Below, one piece after another: positions 9,717-21,472 of a stretch of 64,000 nt of DNA. The stretch's first letter is position 1. The number at the start of each line of letters is the position of its first letter. A program made the translations under genes and the position numbers. The stretch is from Nyssa sinensis (Eukaryota; Streptophyta; Magnoliopsida; Cornales; Nyssaceae): NCBI GenBank assembly GCA_008638375.1, contig CM018038.1, forward strand, positions 17,372,985 through 17,436,984, written 5' to 3'. The notes under the pieces are model-generated. The model saw nothing but the letters and a program-made list of their open reading frames with translations. It searched no databases and had not been told where the DNA came from.

Positions 9717-12700
9717 TGTCACGACCCGTAATCCACCCTCAGCGGATTAGCGGACTGCAACCATCCGACCAGGCCCTTTCGCCGAACCGAACCTAATCAT
9801 CCTGTTACACTATCAATAGTACAACTAATATGTAACCACATATATCATTAAAAATAAACATAGCGGAAAACAATAAAGAAAAAAGGTTACATGTACGTAT
9901 CATTCTACTAATACAAAATACAGCCTGTAAAATTTCTAATACATCATCTCGTCCCTAGGACGTGAATACACGGGAGTGCTACAAGACTGTACTACTATTA
10001 CCATTACTTGTCAAAAATGTCCAATCTATAGTCGCAGCCTCCTACGGTTTGTCCTCTGTGTCAGTCCCTGAAATCAAACATGTAAGTTTGGAATCAGCTA
10101 AACTAAGCTCAGTAAGTAATTCCCCTACTCTGTCATGTGTACAGGATCTGGATAGAACTGAATAATTCCAAATAAGAAGGACATAGAATGAATAAGATAG
10201 TCAGTCAATATTATAGCAACAATCATAGCTCGTCAATGAATATCAAATGATCATGAATACAGATGATAATCAAAGAACGTCTAGTCTGAAAGACAACGTC
10301 ATATGCTATAATCAAAAGCTATCAAATACATGATCATAGTAAGTACTCAATAAAATTTGTGCAACTACATGATCATTCATACAAGAACATGGTCATACTA
10401 TGAATCTAAATAAATAGACAGTGATATCAAAACTGGTGGATGCGATCAACTACGGGGCCCGGCATACCCCTTTGTGCATAAAGCGCTGAGCTCAATAATG
10501 TAAATTGCATCCTCTAGGACTGGTGTCATGCACTATGCCTTGACATAGCCATGATGGAAACTGGTCCCCTTCCTTGGGACGTGACCCCTTCCTCGGGTCA
10601 TATTAGGCATCTAGATGGAGTTTGTGACTGAGCACAAATCCAGCACTGATAATGTCAAGATCATGCTATTCTCCACAGAAGATAATGTGGATCATCATTG
10701 GTTCAAGGCAACATAATATAACTGTAGCTTTTTACAGCTATGTTACCAGGTTGCCGAGGACAACAACATTTAGCCCCTCTTGGCCCTATGTACAAGTGTA
10801 CAAAATAGTTCTTTGCACAAATGGACAGGAACTCATAATCAAGATACAACATCATCGTTGAATATAGGAACTTATGAGCAAGATACAAAATAATTTCTAA
10901 GCTATTCCACTGATAGGAAAATATCACATAAGTGGAATAATAGAGAATCAGATACGATAATAAATAACTAAAAATACAAGTGCGTATAGAAAGAACTGTG
11001 ACATGGCTGAGTGTACTACATACAAAGGTCGGATATTACTTACCTTCTACTATTCCCAAAAAGGTCAAGCTACCTTTCCCTTTCCTTTTGATGCTCTTGT
11101 CATTCGAAATATATTACTTAGTCTATAACCGAAATCAGTCTTTGCTATGTATCAAAATATATCTCATGACTATACGTATTTTATTTGTTAATTTGGACCT
11201 CGTCATCGAGTCCAGAACATCGAATAAAATTAGTTTAGGCTTTTACAGATTTCAATTTGGACTTTACCATTGAGTTCAGAATACCTGAGATAATAAAAAT
11301 TGACTATTTGTCTGTCTCGTTTGGAGTCCATTTGACCCACCTTTGACTAAGGGGTAATTTAGTAATTTTTCTATTTAAATATTATTAAATTAATTTATTG
11401 TTGGGCCTCAGTATAATTCTTCATAACTGTTGGGGTCTAGTTTGAATTTCCTAAAGTTCTGGGTCAAATTTAAAATTACACATTTCCTATTCTAACTCAA
11501 GATAGGCAAACAGTGGCTTATCCTCAAAACTAGAATAAGGTTATCCCCAAACCTATTCCAATTTATTACACCCACAGCCAAACACCCCAATTTCAATTTC
11601 AAATTCAATTTTTCCTTTAACCAAAACATTGTTGTTTCCCTTGGGTTTTCTGCAGGTGGGTCGAGTTTGACCCGAATCCAACCCAAACCCTTAATGGGTT
11701 CTATTTCTCCGGCAACCAACAGTCACCTTCTCTGGCGATGGCCACAAAATTCCAACCAGCTAAATTTTGTTTTCCTATTTCATGCAATTTCATCCACTTT
11801 TTTCACGTAGCTTCATCATAGAACTCCATTACACATGATTTTATACAATGATACATCATTTAAATTAAGTTTCTCATATAAAATGATAGATTACAACATC
11901 ATGCACCGTGACCTGCAACTCATATTTCCTCTTTCATTTTTTGCCTTATTTATTTTCATTCTTTTTGCATTTCAAACCTTAAATCATGCTTCATAAGACC
12001 CTCTAAGTGAATGAACCTAACATGCTTTATTTGACAATTCAAATCTCAAAATTGACCTTACAATTTTTCGGTCAATTTTTTTTTCCTCTTTTTCTGAAAC
12101 TGTTTTTCGTCTTGCTTTTTCCTCCTTCCTTTGTTCTTCTTTTCTTTTGTTTCTGAACTTTCAATTGGAATTTTATTTTAAGTTTAGTTTAGGTTTTGTT
12201 TTATTTTTAAATTATATGGTAAACACACGCACAAGCGCACATGGCTGCCATGCAACCTTGTCTCTTTCTTTGCTCCTCTTCTCATTTCTTCTTCAAAGTT
12301 TCATAAGCTTCTCAATGCTTCTACTTACTCACACTAATTCTAATTTCTCCTTTCTTCTCTTTTTTTTTTTTTTTTAATTACATTACTTATATATATAATC
12401 ATAACCGTATATATATTATATATATATCATATGGATATATATATATATATATCATATGGATAAATATATATACATATATAATTTTATGCCATATATAATT
12501 ATTTATATTTATATATATACATGTATATTACACTTACGTGCACGCTTTTCTGTAAAAGTCGGGCTTTCGGTACGGCGGCCCACCGGGTACTCAGGATTGC
12601 CCGTGACTCATACCCATGCATCATATATCGAACACATTATGAAATTGTGCATTCGATTTTATCACGTAATTATTTGGCTTACAGTTCGGGGTTACGTGTT

Positions 12701-12773
12701 TTGGCCTGGTCCAACCCGGTTTGGGTACTACCTAACTCGGTCGGTACCACCTAACTCGGGTCGGGGTATTACA
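9717..12773 (-). repeat. Gypsy-A 5' LTR (3.06 kb)
   Basis: Bounded by TGTCACGACCC at 9717 and GGGGTATTACA at 12773 (+ strand). No coding capacity. Contains the LTR-typical ggggcccggcatacccc segment (10454), repeated 'ttggac-Y-t...attgagt-ccagaa' units (11190-11290), and A+T microsatellites at 12390-12480. Directly to the right, Gypsy-B pol resumes in frame, showing that Gypsy-A landed inside Gypsy-B. Confidence 0.85.
12361..12530. repeat. T run and (TA)n-rich microsatellite tract
   Basis: A 15-base T run followed by irregular TA repeats, near the LTR end. Confidence 0.9.
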
Positions 12774-12909
12774 TGAGGTAAGAAGCTTTCATGGTTTAGC
12801 TAGTTTTTATAGGCGTTTTGTTAAGAATCTTAGCACCATTGCTGCACCACTCCCTAAAATAATTAAAAAGAATGTTGGGTTTCATTGGGGAATTGATCAA
12901 GCGAAAGCA
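12774..12909 (+). pseudogene. Gypsy-B reverse transcriptase thumb fragment
   Basis: EVRSFHGLASFYRRFVKNL, then STIAAPLPKIIKKNVGFHWGIDQAKAF, contiguous and stop-free. The frame is cut by the LINE at AKAF; about 20 residues usually found before the RNase H Asp are missing. Confidence 0.85.
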
Positions 12910-14572
12910 TTTTTTTTTTTTTGATAGGTAAATAAGTTAGATAAAAGAAAAGAATAAATACAAGATCAAGAAGGCATACCCTTGAACAAGCTAGAGGGAG
13001 GATGGACTTCTACAAACAGAAGAGCACCCGACCAAAAGCAACAAAAAAGAAAAAACTAAACAAAGAAAAGAAAACAAAAAGAGAGGGCATACCCTCAGGC
13101 AAGCTAGGGGAAAGGTAGAGCATACATAAAACAGAAGAGCTCCCAACCCCAAGCAGCAAAAAAATTACATTTTAAATATGCTATCAGGCAAAGACCAAGT
13201 AAATTGCAGATGTCTATTGGAAGATGAGTCCTGAATCCCTGTTGAGTGAGTGAGCCTGCCACGGATCATGTCCTGAGTTTGAGCTATGATGGCATTTGGA
13301 CTTTTCTGGATCTGGGTGAATAATCTGCTATGCCTTTCACGCCATATGTTGTAAACTGAGCAAGCTAGAGTAAGCCTGCCTAAGGTGGAGGAGAATGACT
13401 TGCCTTTGAAAGAGTTGGTAGCCCAAAGGATAGTTTGCTGCCAGTCCCCAGTAGGACAATGAAAACCACTTTTAGAGAGCAAGTGGGACCAAATGTTGGA
13501 GGAGAAAGGGCAGGAAAAGAAGAGGTGATTGTGACTCTCATTTTCTCTAGAACAGAAAAGACATTTAGGATCTTGACCAGTGTTAGAAGAGAACAGGCGA
13601 TCCTTGGTCCTTAGACTGTGACGAATGGCCATCTAAAGAATAAATCCAGCGCGCGGAATAGATTTGGCATGCCAGACAAGCTTCGACCAATTTACCCGGG
13701 GGGTGGCGGCCCCGCAGAGTTTCCCAAGCTGAACTGATGGAGAAGGCCCCATTTGAGGAGGGCAGCCAAATTGCTTTGTCTTCTTGGAGAGGGGAGGGAA
13801 AGAGATTTGAACGCATACCATTCTTTAGGTCCAGTAGATGAGGAGAATTTGCAATAGGCCAGTTCCAGCTATTTTCAAGAATGATGCAGCTCACTGTAGC
13901 AGATCTTCCCAGCCCCGAATCATAAATAACCCTTTCCCCCATGTTGTCATAGATGGAGCCATTGGGAAGCCAATAGTCAAACCAGAGGGAAGCAAAGAGC
14001 CCTGAGCCAATGAAAATTTTAATATGGGGCTTGAATAAAGATCTGAATTTAATCATTTTCCTCCAAGCCCACGAGCTAGATTGAGGGCATTTGACTTCCT
14101 AGAAGCTTTTGCCTTTAAGAAGATTGCAGCGAATCCATTGAACCCAAGGGGACTTTGAGGGGTTTTGAAAAAGAGCCCAAATGAGTTTCCCCAAAGCAGC
14201 TAGGTTCCAATCAACAAGTTTCTTAATCCCAAGACCCCCTTCATTTCGAGGGCAAGTTACATTCTCCCAAGCAACTTTGGAGCCAGAAAAGATGAGATGG
14301 TTGCCACTCCAAAGAAAAGATCTCATAGCTTGCTCAATCTGATTCACCACCTTTTTAGGAAGGATGAAGTGGGAAGACCAAAAGACTTGAATGCTAAAAA
14401 GCACTGATCTGATCAACTGAAGCCGACCTGCATAGGAAAGATATTTAGTAGACCAATGAGTGATCTTACCGATGATGTGGTCAACTAGAACTTTGCAGTC
14501 ATGAGCTTTTAGCTTGGTAGAGATCAAAGGAACCCCAAGGTAGCGGATAGGGAGGGAGCCTTCAAGAAAGCC
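12910..14572 (-). mobile_element. LINE L2: 5'-truncated L1-type element
   Basis: The poly(A) tail appears as T at 12910-12922, so the element reads right to left. It covers ORF2 from ...GFLEGSLPIRYLGVPLISTKLKA (14570) through zf-RVT to the 3' end. No long target duplication: only GAAAGC is shared at the two borders (12903-12908, 14565-14570), and the host Gypsy-B has lost about 20 codons at the site. That suggests insertion with deletion rather than ordinary target-primed integration. Confidence 0.88.
13165..14527 (-). pseudogene. LINE L2 ORF2 C-terminal region
   Basis: Three overlapping frames describe one broken ORF: 14527-14099 (ISTKLKAHDCKVLVDHIIGKITHWSTKYLSYAGRLQL..., post-polymerase domain), 14056-13583 (KIFIGSGLFASLWFDYWLP, GERVIYDSGLGR) and 13632-13165 (zf-RVT with CLFCSRENESHNHLFFSC and NIWRERHSRLF). 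At least two frameshifts separate them. Close to L1, L4 and L6 in sequence, so all belong to one subfamily. Confidence 0.85.
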
Positions 14573-15303
14573 GATTTTAACAAAACTTTTGAGATTGAAT
14601 GTGATGCCTCAGGAATAGGAACTGGAGCCATTTTGATGTAGGATAGATGGCCCATAGCCTTCTTTAGCGAGAAGCTAAGTGGCGCGGCCCTGAATTACCC
14701 CACTTATGACAAAGAACTTTATGCTCTTGTTCGCGCTCTAGATACGTGGCAGCACTACCTTCGGCTAAGCAGTTTGTGATCCACACAGATCATGAATCAT
14801 TGAAGCATCTCAAAAGTCAAGGTAAATTAAATAAGAGGCATGCTAGATGGATGGAATACATTTAGACCTTTCCTTATGTCATCCGTTACAAGCAAGGTAA
14901 GGAGAACATTGTTGCTGATGCTTTATCACAAAGTTATGTACTTCTTACTTCTATGAGTGCTAAAATGCTTGGGTTTAAATATGTGAAAGACGTGTATGCT
15001 AATGACGCTAATTTTTCTGATGTGTATATGGCGTGTGATAACGCAGCATTTGGTAAGTTGTTTAAAGAAAGTAAATTGTGTATGCCAAATTGTTCAATGC
15101 GTGAATTATTGGTATGTGAGGCACATAGTAGGGGACTAATGGGGCACTTTGGTGTCAGGAAAACCTTAAAAATTTTACATGAACATTTCTTTTGGCCTAG
15201 GATGAGAAGAGACGTCACTCGAATATGTAGTAGTTGCATTACATGTAGAAAGGCCAAATCAACAGTTTTACCACTTGGGTTGTATACCCTTACCTGTTCC
15301 TAG
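14573..15303 (+). pseudogene. Gypsy-B RNase H and integrase zinc-binding region
   Basis: FNKTFEIECDASG (RNase H, Asp kept), an in-frame TAG after [41 protein letters not shown], then a frame slip, [20 protein letters not shown], and VADALSQSYVLL. From 14953 comes the integrase H2C2 zinc finger: EAHSRGLMGHFG (two His) and CSSCITC (two Cys), all four ligands present. Confidence 0.85.
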
Positions 15304-16190
15304 TGAGCCATAGATAGACATGTCTATGTACTTTATTTTGGGGCTACCTAGGACAAAAAAGGGAAGAGATTCTATTTTTGTTGTAGTGGAGGGATTTAGT
15401 AAAATGGAACATTTCATTCCATGCCAAAAAATAGATGATGCCACAAACATAACTGATTTATTTTTCAAGAAGATAGTAAGACTCCATGGTGTACCTAGGA
15501 GTATTGTTTCTTATAGGGATGTTAAATTCCTTAGCTACTTTTGGAAGGTTTTGTGGAAAAAATTAGGTACCAAACTTTTATTTTTCACTATTTGTCATCC
15601 ACAGACTGACAAACAAATTGAAGTTGTCAACAGGACTCTAACTCAACTCTTACGCACTATCATTCAAAAGAATTTAAAAACTTGGGAGGACTGTTTGCCA
15701 TTTATAGAGTTTGCATATAATAGGACTATGCATACTACTACTTCTTATTCTCTCTTCGAAATTGTTTATGGTTTTAATCCACTTACTCCTTTAGATTTGA
15801 TGCCTTTACCTATTGATGATAGGAATAATTTAAATGGACACAAGAAGGCCAAATTGGTGTAGTCAATTCATGAAAGGGTACGGCTTCAAATTGTGCAGAA
15901 GAATGAAAAGTTTGCTTCCCAATCTAATAAAGGGTGAAGGCGTGTCAACTTTGAACCAGGAGATTGGGTTTGGGTACACATGCATAAAAAAAGATTTCCA
16001 GCCCATAGACGAACTAAATTGCATCCTCGAGGAGATGGACCTTTCCAAATCCTTGAGAAAATTAATGATAATGCTTATAAAGTGAATCTTTCAGGTGAGT
16101 ATAATGTCGCTGCTACTTTCAATATTTTTGATCTTTCTCCCTTTGATGCAAGTGACGATTCGAGGTCAAATCCTTTTGAGGAGGGGGGAA
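15304..16190 (+). pseudogene. Gypsy-B integrase core and C-terminus, two catalytic Asp lost
   Basis: The core reads [37 protein letters not shown] and [15 protein letters not shown]. In this family these are MDF..., SDR... and ...TE-V-x-N-R-T, so the first and second catalytic aspartates are both Tyr (single G-to-T changes) while the Glu is kept. A stop follows GHKKAKLV (15860), after which another frame carries VNFEPGDWVWVHMHKKRFP, HRRTKLHPRGDGPFQILEK and FNIFDLSPFDAS. The chain ends at the polypurine tract. Confidence 0.85.
16178..16190 (+). other. Gypsy-B polypurine tract
   Basis: GAGGAGGGGGGAA immediately before the LTR start TGATGGGCACC. Confidence 0.88.
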
Positions 16191-16906
16191 TGATGGGCAC
16201 CATGGTGGACCGAGTCTTATAGATCCTTTACAAGTTCCAGATGGGCAATTTCACAAGGTCAAGAGCTAAGAAGATCAAGGAAGCAAAGCAAGGATTGGTG
16301 CAATCCACTTGGGTCGAGTTTGCAAATTCATCGAGCAAGACCCCAACATTCAAAATGGGCTTGAAAGAAGAAGAGCCAACTTTAATCCATGTGATACAAG
16401 CTACAGAGGGGGGCTGCAGAGCCTAGTGGTTTTGTATAGACTTTTTATTTCATTAAGTATAGGCATATGGGCCTATTTTATGTTTATATGGTTGTAGGCG
16501 TTTGGACCTATTTAATTCATTAAGTGGATTTCTTTCAGTAGCTATAGTAGCATAGTTTAGGATGTTTTGGGCCTGAAAATATTCAGCCCATGTCCTTTAA
16601 TTGATGTAGGCCTTATTCGGTCCTAGAGTTTCATGGAGGGTTTTAAAAGGACTTGTAGCCACAATTTGGAGGTAGTTGAATGTGAATGAAGCTTTCTTCA
16701 TAGAGAATTTTTAGTTTTCTCTACGTGTTCTTGATTGAACTAAGAACTTATCAAAGGCAAACCCTTTGTGGCGTTCTCATCAAATCTAGGTTCTTGAAAC
16801 AAGATTTTAACGTGTTTAAATCATCTTGACTTGATTATTGGCTTTCTTGGGTAAGTTTCAATTTGATTGTGGGTTCAAGGGATTTTGATCTTGCAGGTTC
16901 ACATCA
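16191..16906 (+). repeat. Gypsy-B 3' LTR (716 bp)
   Basis: Starts TGATGGGCACCATGGTGG and ends GGTTCACATCA. Same family as 6478-7244/7760-8480 (reverse orientation) and 48484-49358/49429-50303. Confidence 0.88.
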
Positions 16907-17551
16907 ACACTCTTAATGGGTTTTGGTACATGATAGCTAAAATTGAAGAGAAGTAAGTCATCAAAAACAATCCCAATAGGAAAAGACAAAGACTATAGTT
17001 GCAAGCACAATCAAAACAAAATAAGGGAGTAGATATACCCAACCAACACTATTTAGGCCCTTCTCAATAGAGGTTGTGTTAGTGCATAGGCTGCTTCCCA
17101 CTCACTACTTCCTTTACCAAAACCCCAAAACTATAAACATCGGTCTATTAAAAGTTATGTGACATAAGTCATCATCATAACCAATGCCTCTTTTCAACCA
17201 ACAGCAGAAACCCATGTCAACAATTTTGGCATATTAAGAGTCATGTAAACCATTTAACAATCTTAACAATAAAGTTTGAGCAGCAACTACAATTTACATT
17301 GCCTACTTAGAGCCAGATAACCAAATGCTCCACCTACAACGGTTGTAATGTGAGATTCCTCATCCTCCAATAACTTGGCCGGTCCTAAACTCTAAATTTC
17401 CATCAAGAAAGATGTTGCTCGACTTTCTGTCCCAATATGGGGAACAATCATCATGCAAGTAGGCCGCCATTTTACAACTCCCATTACAATATTTAGCCCG
17501 GTATCCCAATCCATTTGCTCAGATATTTCTAAAAAGATATTAGGAACTTTT
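16907..17551 (-). pseudogene. FEI-like: FEI-like LRR receptor kinase, kinase-domain remnant
   Basis: The only host-gene trace seen. Read on the - strand in changing frames: EISEQMDWDTGLNIVMGVVK (about 17520), [22 protein letters not shown] (around the catalytic loop, with the HRD core damaged), then [13 protein letters not shown] and [11 protein letters not shown] (after the DFG position), TDVYSFGVLVKEVVSGKQP (17147-17090) and IEKGLNSVGW (17070-17040). The order is that of a protein kinase from the lobe hinge to the GKRP region. The [13 protein letters not shown] block is characteristic of FEI1/FEI2, cell-wall-related LRR receptor kinases. Stops and at least three frameshifts make it a pseudogene. 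It is cut on the left by Gypsy-B and on the right by a solo LTR; no LRR ectodomain was found to the right. Confidence 0.82.
17547..17551. repeat. Target duplication CTTTT, left
   Basis: Identical to 21473-21477, flanking the solo LTR. Confidence 0.85.
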
Positions 17552-20500
17552 TGTCACGACCCGAACCTGGCCTCTGCTGATCCCGAATCACGACCGCCAC
17601 CCTTCGGCCCGTGGGCCATCGGGCAAGGCTTCACGTAAGCAACGGTGGCGAACGACTGTGCGATAGGGCCAGAACTGGCAAATTGCGGAAGCGTGAAAAA
17701 CTTTTTCTTTTCGCACGCCAGCTCGGTACTGTCGCTTCTTCTTCTTCTTCGGAGCGGTAGAAAAATGATATATAATTCAGAGCATACTAAAATTTAAAGT
17801 TTTACATAACCCATATCCGTTGCCCCTTGGGGCTTAAATACATATTTGTCAAGAATATACGACATCAAAGTTCGACCCACTACGGGTCCTAGTTCTTCTA
17901 AAAATATCTCCAAATCCTAATGGAGCTGCCAACCATCACTCCCCAAATTGGGCAAGGGTCCATCGATCGTCATCACCTGAAAAAAGTTGGGGAATGGGGT
18001 GAGCTTCAAAAAGCCCAATGAGTAATTCCAGTACTTTGTCATGGGTTTCAACTGGTAGTGGGTTAGTTATAAGAGAAGGTTCATATAAACATACATAACC
18101 AATTGTACATATACTTCAGATATAGAAGACAGAATTCTTCAAAAGATAGCGTGAAGTATACAAGGCATTCAAGCTAGGCACGTATTTCAATGATCGCAGA
18201 ATACAAGAATTCTTCAAATCACATAGCATGTTGCATTTTTAAAGCATTCAATAAAGTATTTAATATGCAACAGAATTTAATAACATGTGCAGAGTGGCCA
18301 TTTGAATACCAAGGAAATAATTTGAAATCCTTTCCATGAAAATAGGAGGATGCAATTTCTTCTTCTTCAAAGGTTTATATAAAAAAACCCGTTTCAGATA
18401 ATGGGGTTTTAAAACCTACTACCATTTCTAAAAACCTTTTCATCTTTTCACTTTTTAACTCAAGGATCCGTTTCGAACCAGACCCTAATTTTACTTCTGA
18501 GAGATCTCATGCCTAGGGGATCATATCCTGCTACCGGGCACTCTTCTTAATTGAGAACCCGAAGATAGCTCAATAATTTGCGATGCTTATGCATCATTAT
18601 CTTGCAAAAATGTGACTTTTTCATGAAATGCTTTTCAAAGAGCATCGAATTATGGCTTCTTCAAATAAATGCTTTTCATAAGCATTGAAAACATGATTTC
18701 TTCAAATATAAGCTTTTCATGAGTATAAAAATATAGCTTCGATAAAAAGGGTGAGTTTTCATGAGTATTTAAAGCATGGACAGTTTAGCAGAGTTTCTTA
18801 AATACTTGGAGGACCATAATTGAAATAGTGAACACATGTGCTTCAGGAATTTAAATCACGATGGACAGGAATTTATCAAAGCATAAATGGAATAAAAGCA
18901 TTTATTTTCGGAGGCATCTAATAAAATTTGACATTTACATGGACATGCATAAAATAAACGTATCAACTGTCAGCAATATCAAGAAGTGAATTTTGCATGC
19001 CATGTTAGAATTTATAAAAAAAAATGATAGAACATTGAAATATAAAGCATATAAATACGAGAATTTAGAATGTAAAATACGGCAGATATTTTCATAAAAA
19101 CACATCAGAATACTTGAACTTCAAATCACTTCAAAATCCATGGAGATTAAAACCTCCACTTCAAAGTACAGGATTACTCACCTTGCTCCCCTGGATTTGT
19201 ACTACTAGTGGGCTTTTCCCTTCCCTTTGTAGCTCCTAAGAAAATTATAAAGAACTCGTCAATTTCATATTTACTTTAAATTATTACCTATTGATGCTCT
19301 TTCATTTAATTTTAGGCCTGACGTATCCTAATCTCTAAGAGTCGGTCTCATCGGTCTATTGTGGTAACTTAATGAGTTTTATTTTTCACGTGACTTATCT
19401 TTCGGTACTTATTTTGGTATTATGGACCTCACCATTGGGTTCGAAACGTCGAATAAAGTCAATTTAGACCCCCTCGGCTTTTTATTTGGCTTCGGGCACA
19501 TTAGGGGCAATTTGGTAATTTATACTTTACGTGTCTTAATTTTTTTTGAAGATCCGTCTCGTAAAACGGACCCCGCCATTGGGTGCATAATGTCCAAAAT
19601 AGTCAAAATGCACTATCTACTCATTTATTTTGGCATAAGAATATATTATTATTATTAAATTAATTAATTAATTTAATAATATAATATAATTAAATTAGTT
19701 ATTATATAATATAGATATTATTTATGATAAAATAAAACAGCAGGATCAGGCGTGGCCCAAGGGTCTTTGGGCCTTGGTTTGGGTTTGGGTCGTGAGTGTG
19801 CGTGGGTTCGAGTGGGGGGAGCCGCAAGGCTCCCCCCTTTTTTTTTCAAAAATTTTGCGTGCCAAACAGCGGATAACTGACTTAAACAAGGATAAGGTAT
19901 CCCTGCCACCACTGGGGTTATTAAATCCATTGTTATCCGTGTAGCCAAACAGCCAGAATTTTAATTCAACAGAAACAAAACGCTGCATTTCATTAATGCG
20001 GTGGCCTGCCCCACGCTTTGACGCGTGTTTGAGTCGACACAATGGGTGGCCTAACTCGGTCAAGGTCTGCTGAGTCAACTCACAAGTTGACTCAGCGGGG
20101 TCTTCTTCTTCCCCGTGCATGCGCTACTGTTCCTCTGCAACCCTAGCTACTGTACCCTTCATTTTCGTGGATTTTGTCCAAATTCGTGCATTTTGGTTTA
20201 TTCTTTTCAGTTTGTGCTCTCTTCAGGGAGGGCTTGTTGTCGGTTTGGGGGTTGGGTTCGAGCTCAAAGGTCCCATGGATGGTCTTTGGAGGGGCTTGGT
20301 TCCAGGTCTGATTTCTAACCCATTTCTGGGTCACTTTCCACACGGTTTGTTGTTTTGGACTCTTAGAGTCATGGGGAACCTATTCGTGGCCCTGCATGCA
20401 AGCTCAACCGTTCCCACATGAACTTGCCATTGTTGACCTCTCGGCCCCTCACTTAAACAGTGCTCAATAGTGAGCCATTTCTTTTGTTTTTCCGATTTTT

Positions 20501-21472
20501 CTTACTTACTTCTTGTGTGTTTTATGTTTTAAGATTCAAAAGTGGTCTGTGTGTGAGTTTGAATGGAAACCCAAACTTTCCAAGCTTTTTAACAATGGTG
20601 GTTCAAGCTTGAACTACCGTTTTTGGTGTGTTTTTGGAGCCTAACCATACCCTTTATTCAACATAAAATTTTGGGGACCAGCATGCAATAAAAGAGGCTT
20701 AACCAATTGCAAGAAAATGAGAAACTTTAGAGAGAGAAAATAAATTGGTTGTGGGTTTTATACCTTCACCGTATGTTTCCCCTCCTTCTTGCTTGGGTTT
20801 AGATCCTCTTTAGGCCAAGTCGTCATGCAAGCAACCCCTCTTCTCCCTCTTCTTCTTCCTTCTTCTTCTTCCACTCTCTTTCTCTCTCACTTTCTCTCTC
20901 TAGCTGATTTATACTTATATCACAAATCTGATTTCTAAATTGGGACTACACACACGCAATGCAGATATATAATCACACTTATTATTTTATTTGTTTTGTT
21001 TTAAAATCAATTCTTTTGGTTGCATGAAAGGCCATTGGCCAATTTGGGAGGTAGAGGGAAAATACTATGTGTATATATACATATAAGTTGGACATTCAAG
21101 CACAAAAGTGCTGGTAGCCCACTTGGTTAATTTTTAGGTGCTTAAGTGCTTGCCCATTTAGGTCAAGGCTTCAAATCCCCTTGTCCTCATTTTTGGTCGA
21201 TTTTTGCTATTTTTCCATTTGTGCCTTATTTGGCATTTAATTTATTTATTTTTAACTTTGTGATTTTAAATTTAATATTTACTCTTCATGTTTCAATCTT
21301 TATAAATTGTAGCCGTAGATTATTTCTCCCTGGAGTCGACCTTGATTTTAAGGTCTCGGAATTATTTAAAGTCGTCATCTATTTCCCGTTTAAATCTCTT
21401 AATTAGTCTAATTAAGGTTACTAATTAGTAATTAGTGATTTAATTTCCATTTACTTGGGTCGGGGTGTTACA
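17552..21472 (-). repeat. Solo LTR S1 (3.92 kb), Tekay/Del-like
   Basis: TGTCACGACCCG at the left and CGGGGTGTTACA at the right, with perfect 5-bp CTTTT duplications outside. No internal domain, so the element has been reduced to one LTR by recombination. Contains two 'gaccYc-accattgggt' units about 135 bp apart (19425, 19570), a pair of tRNA-like A/B boxes (21115-21178) and TTC/CT-rich stretches. Open frames inside are not supported as genes. Confidence 0.9.
21115..21178 (+). other. tRNA-like A box / B box pair in LTR
   Basis: TAGCCCACTTGG (21115-21126) and GGCTTCAAATCC (21167-21178), spaced as in a tRNA gene, but with no foldable cloverleaf obvious. Antisense to the LTR direction. Confidence 0.45.

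Larger units (their letters stand above)
12774..16906 (+). mobile_element. Gypsy-B 3' part (Ty3/Gypsy) with 3' LTR
   Basis: Starts in the polymerase thumb (EVRSFHGLASFYRRFV at 12776), is broken by a LINE at 12910-14572, resumes with FNKTFEIECDASG (RNase H), and continues through integrase to a polypurine tract and a 716-bp 3' LTR. The 5' half should lie left of the window, beyond Gypsy-A. PFQ(V/I)LEKINDNAYK and FNIFDLSPFD at the C-terminus are typical of a widespread plant Gypsy group; I do not assign a lineage with confidence. Confidence 0.85.
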
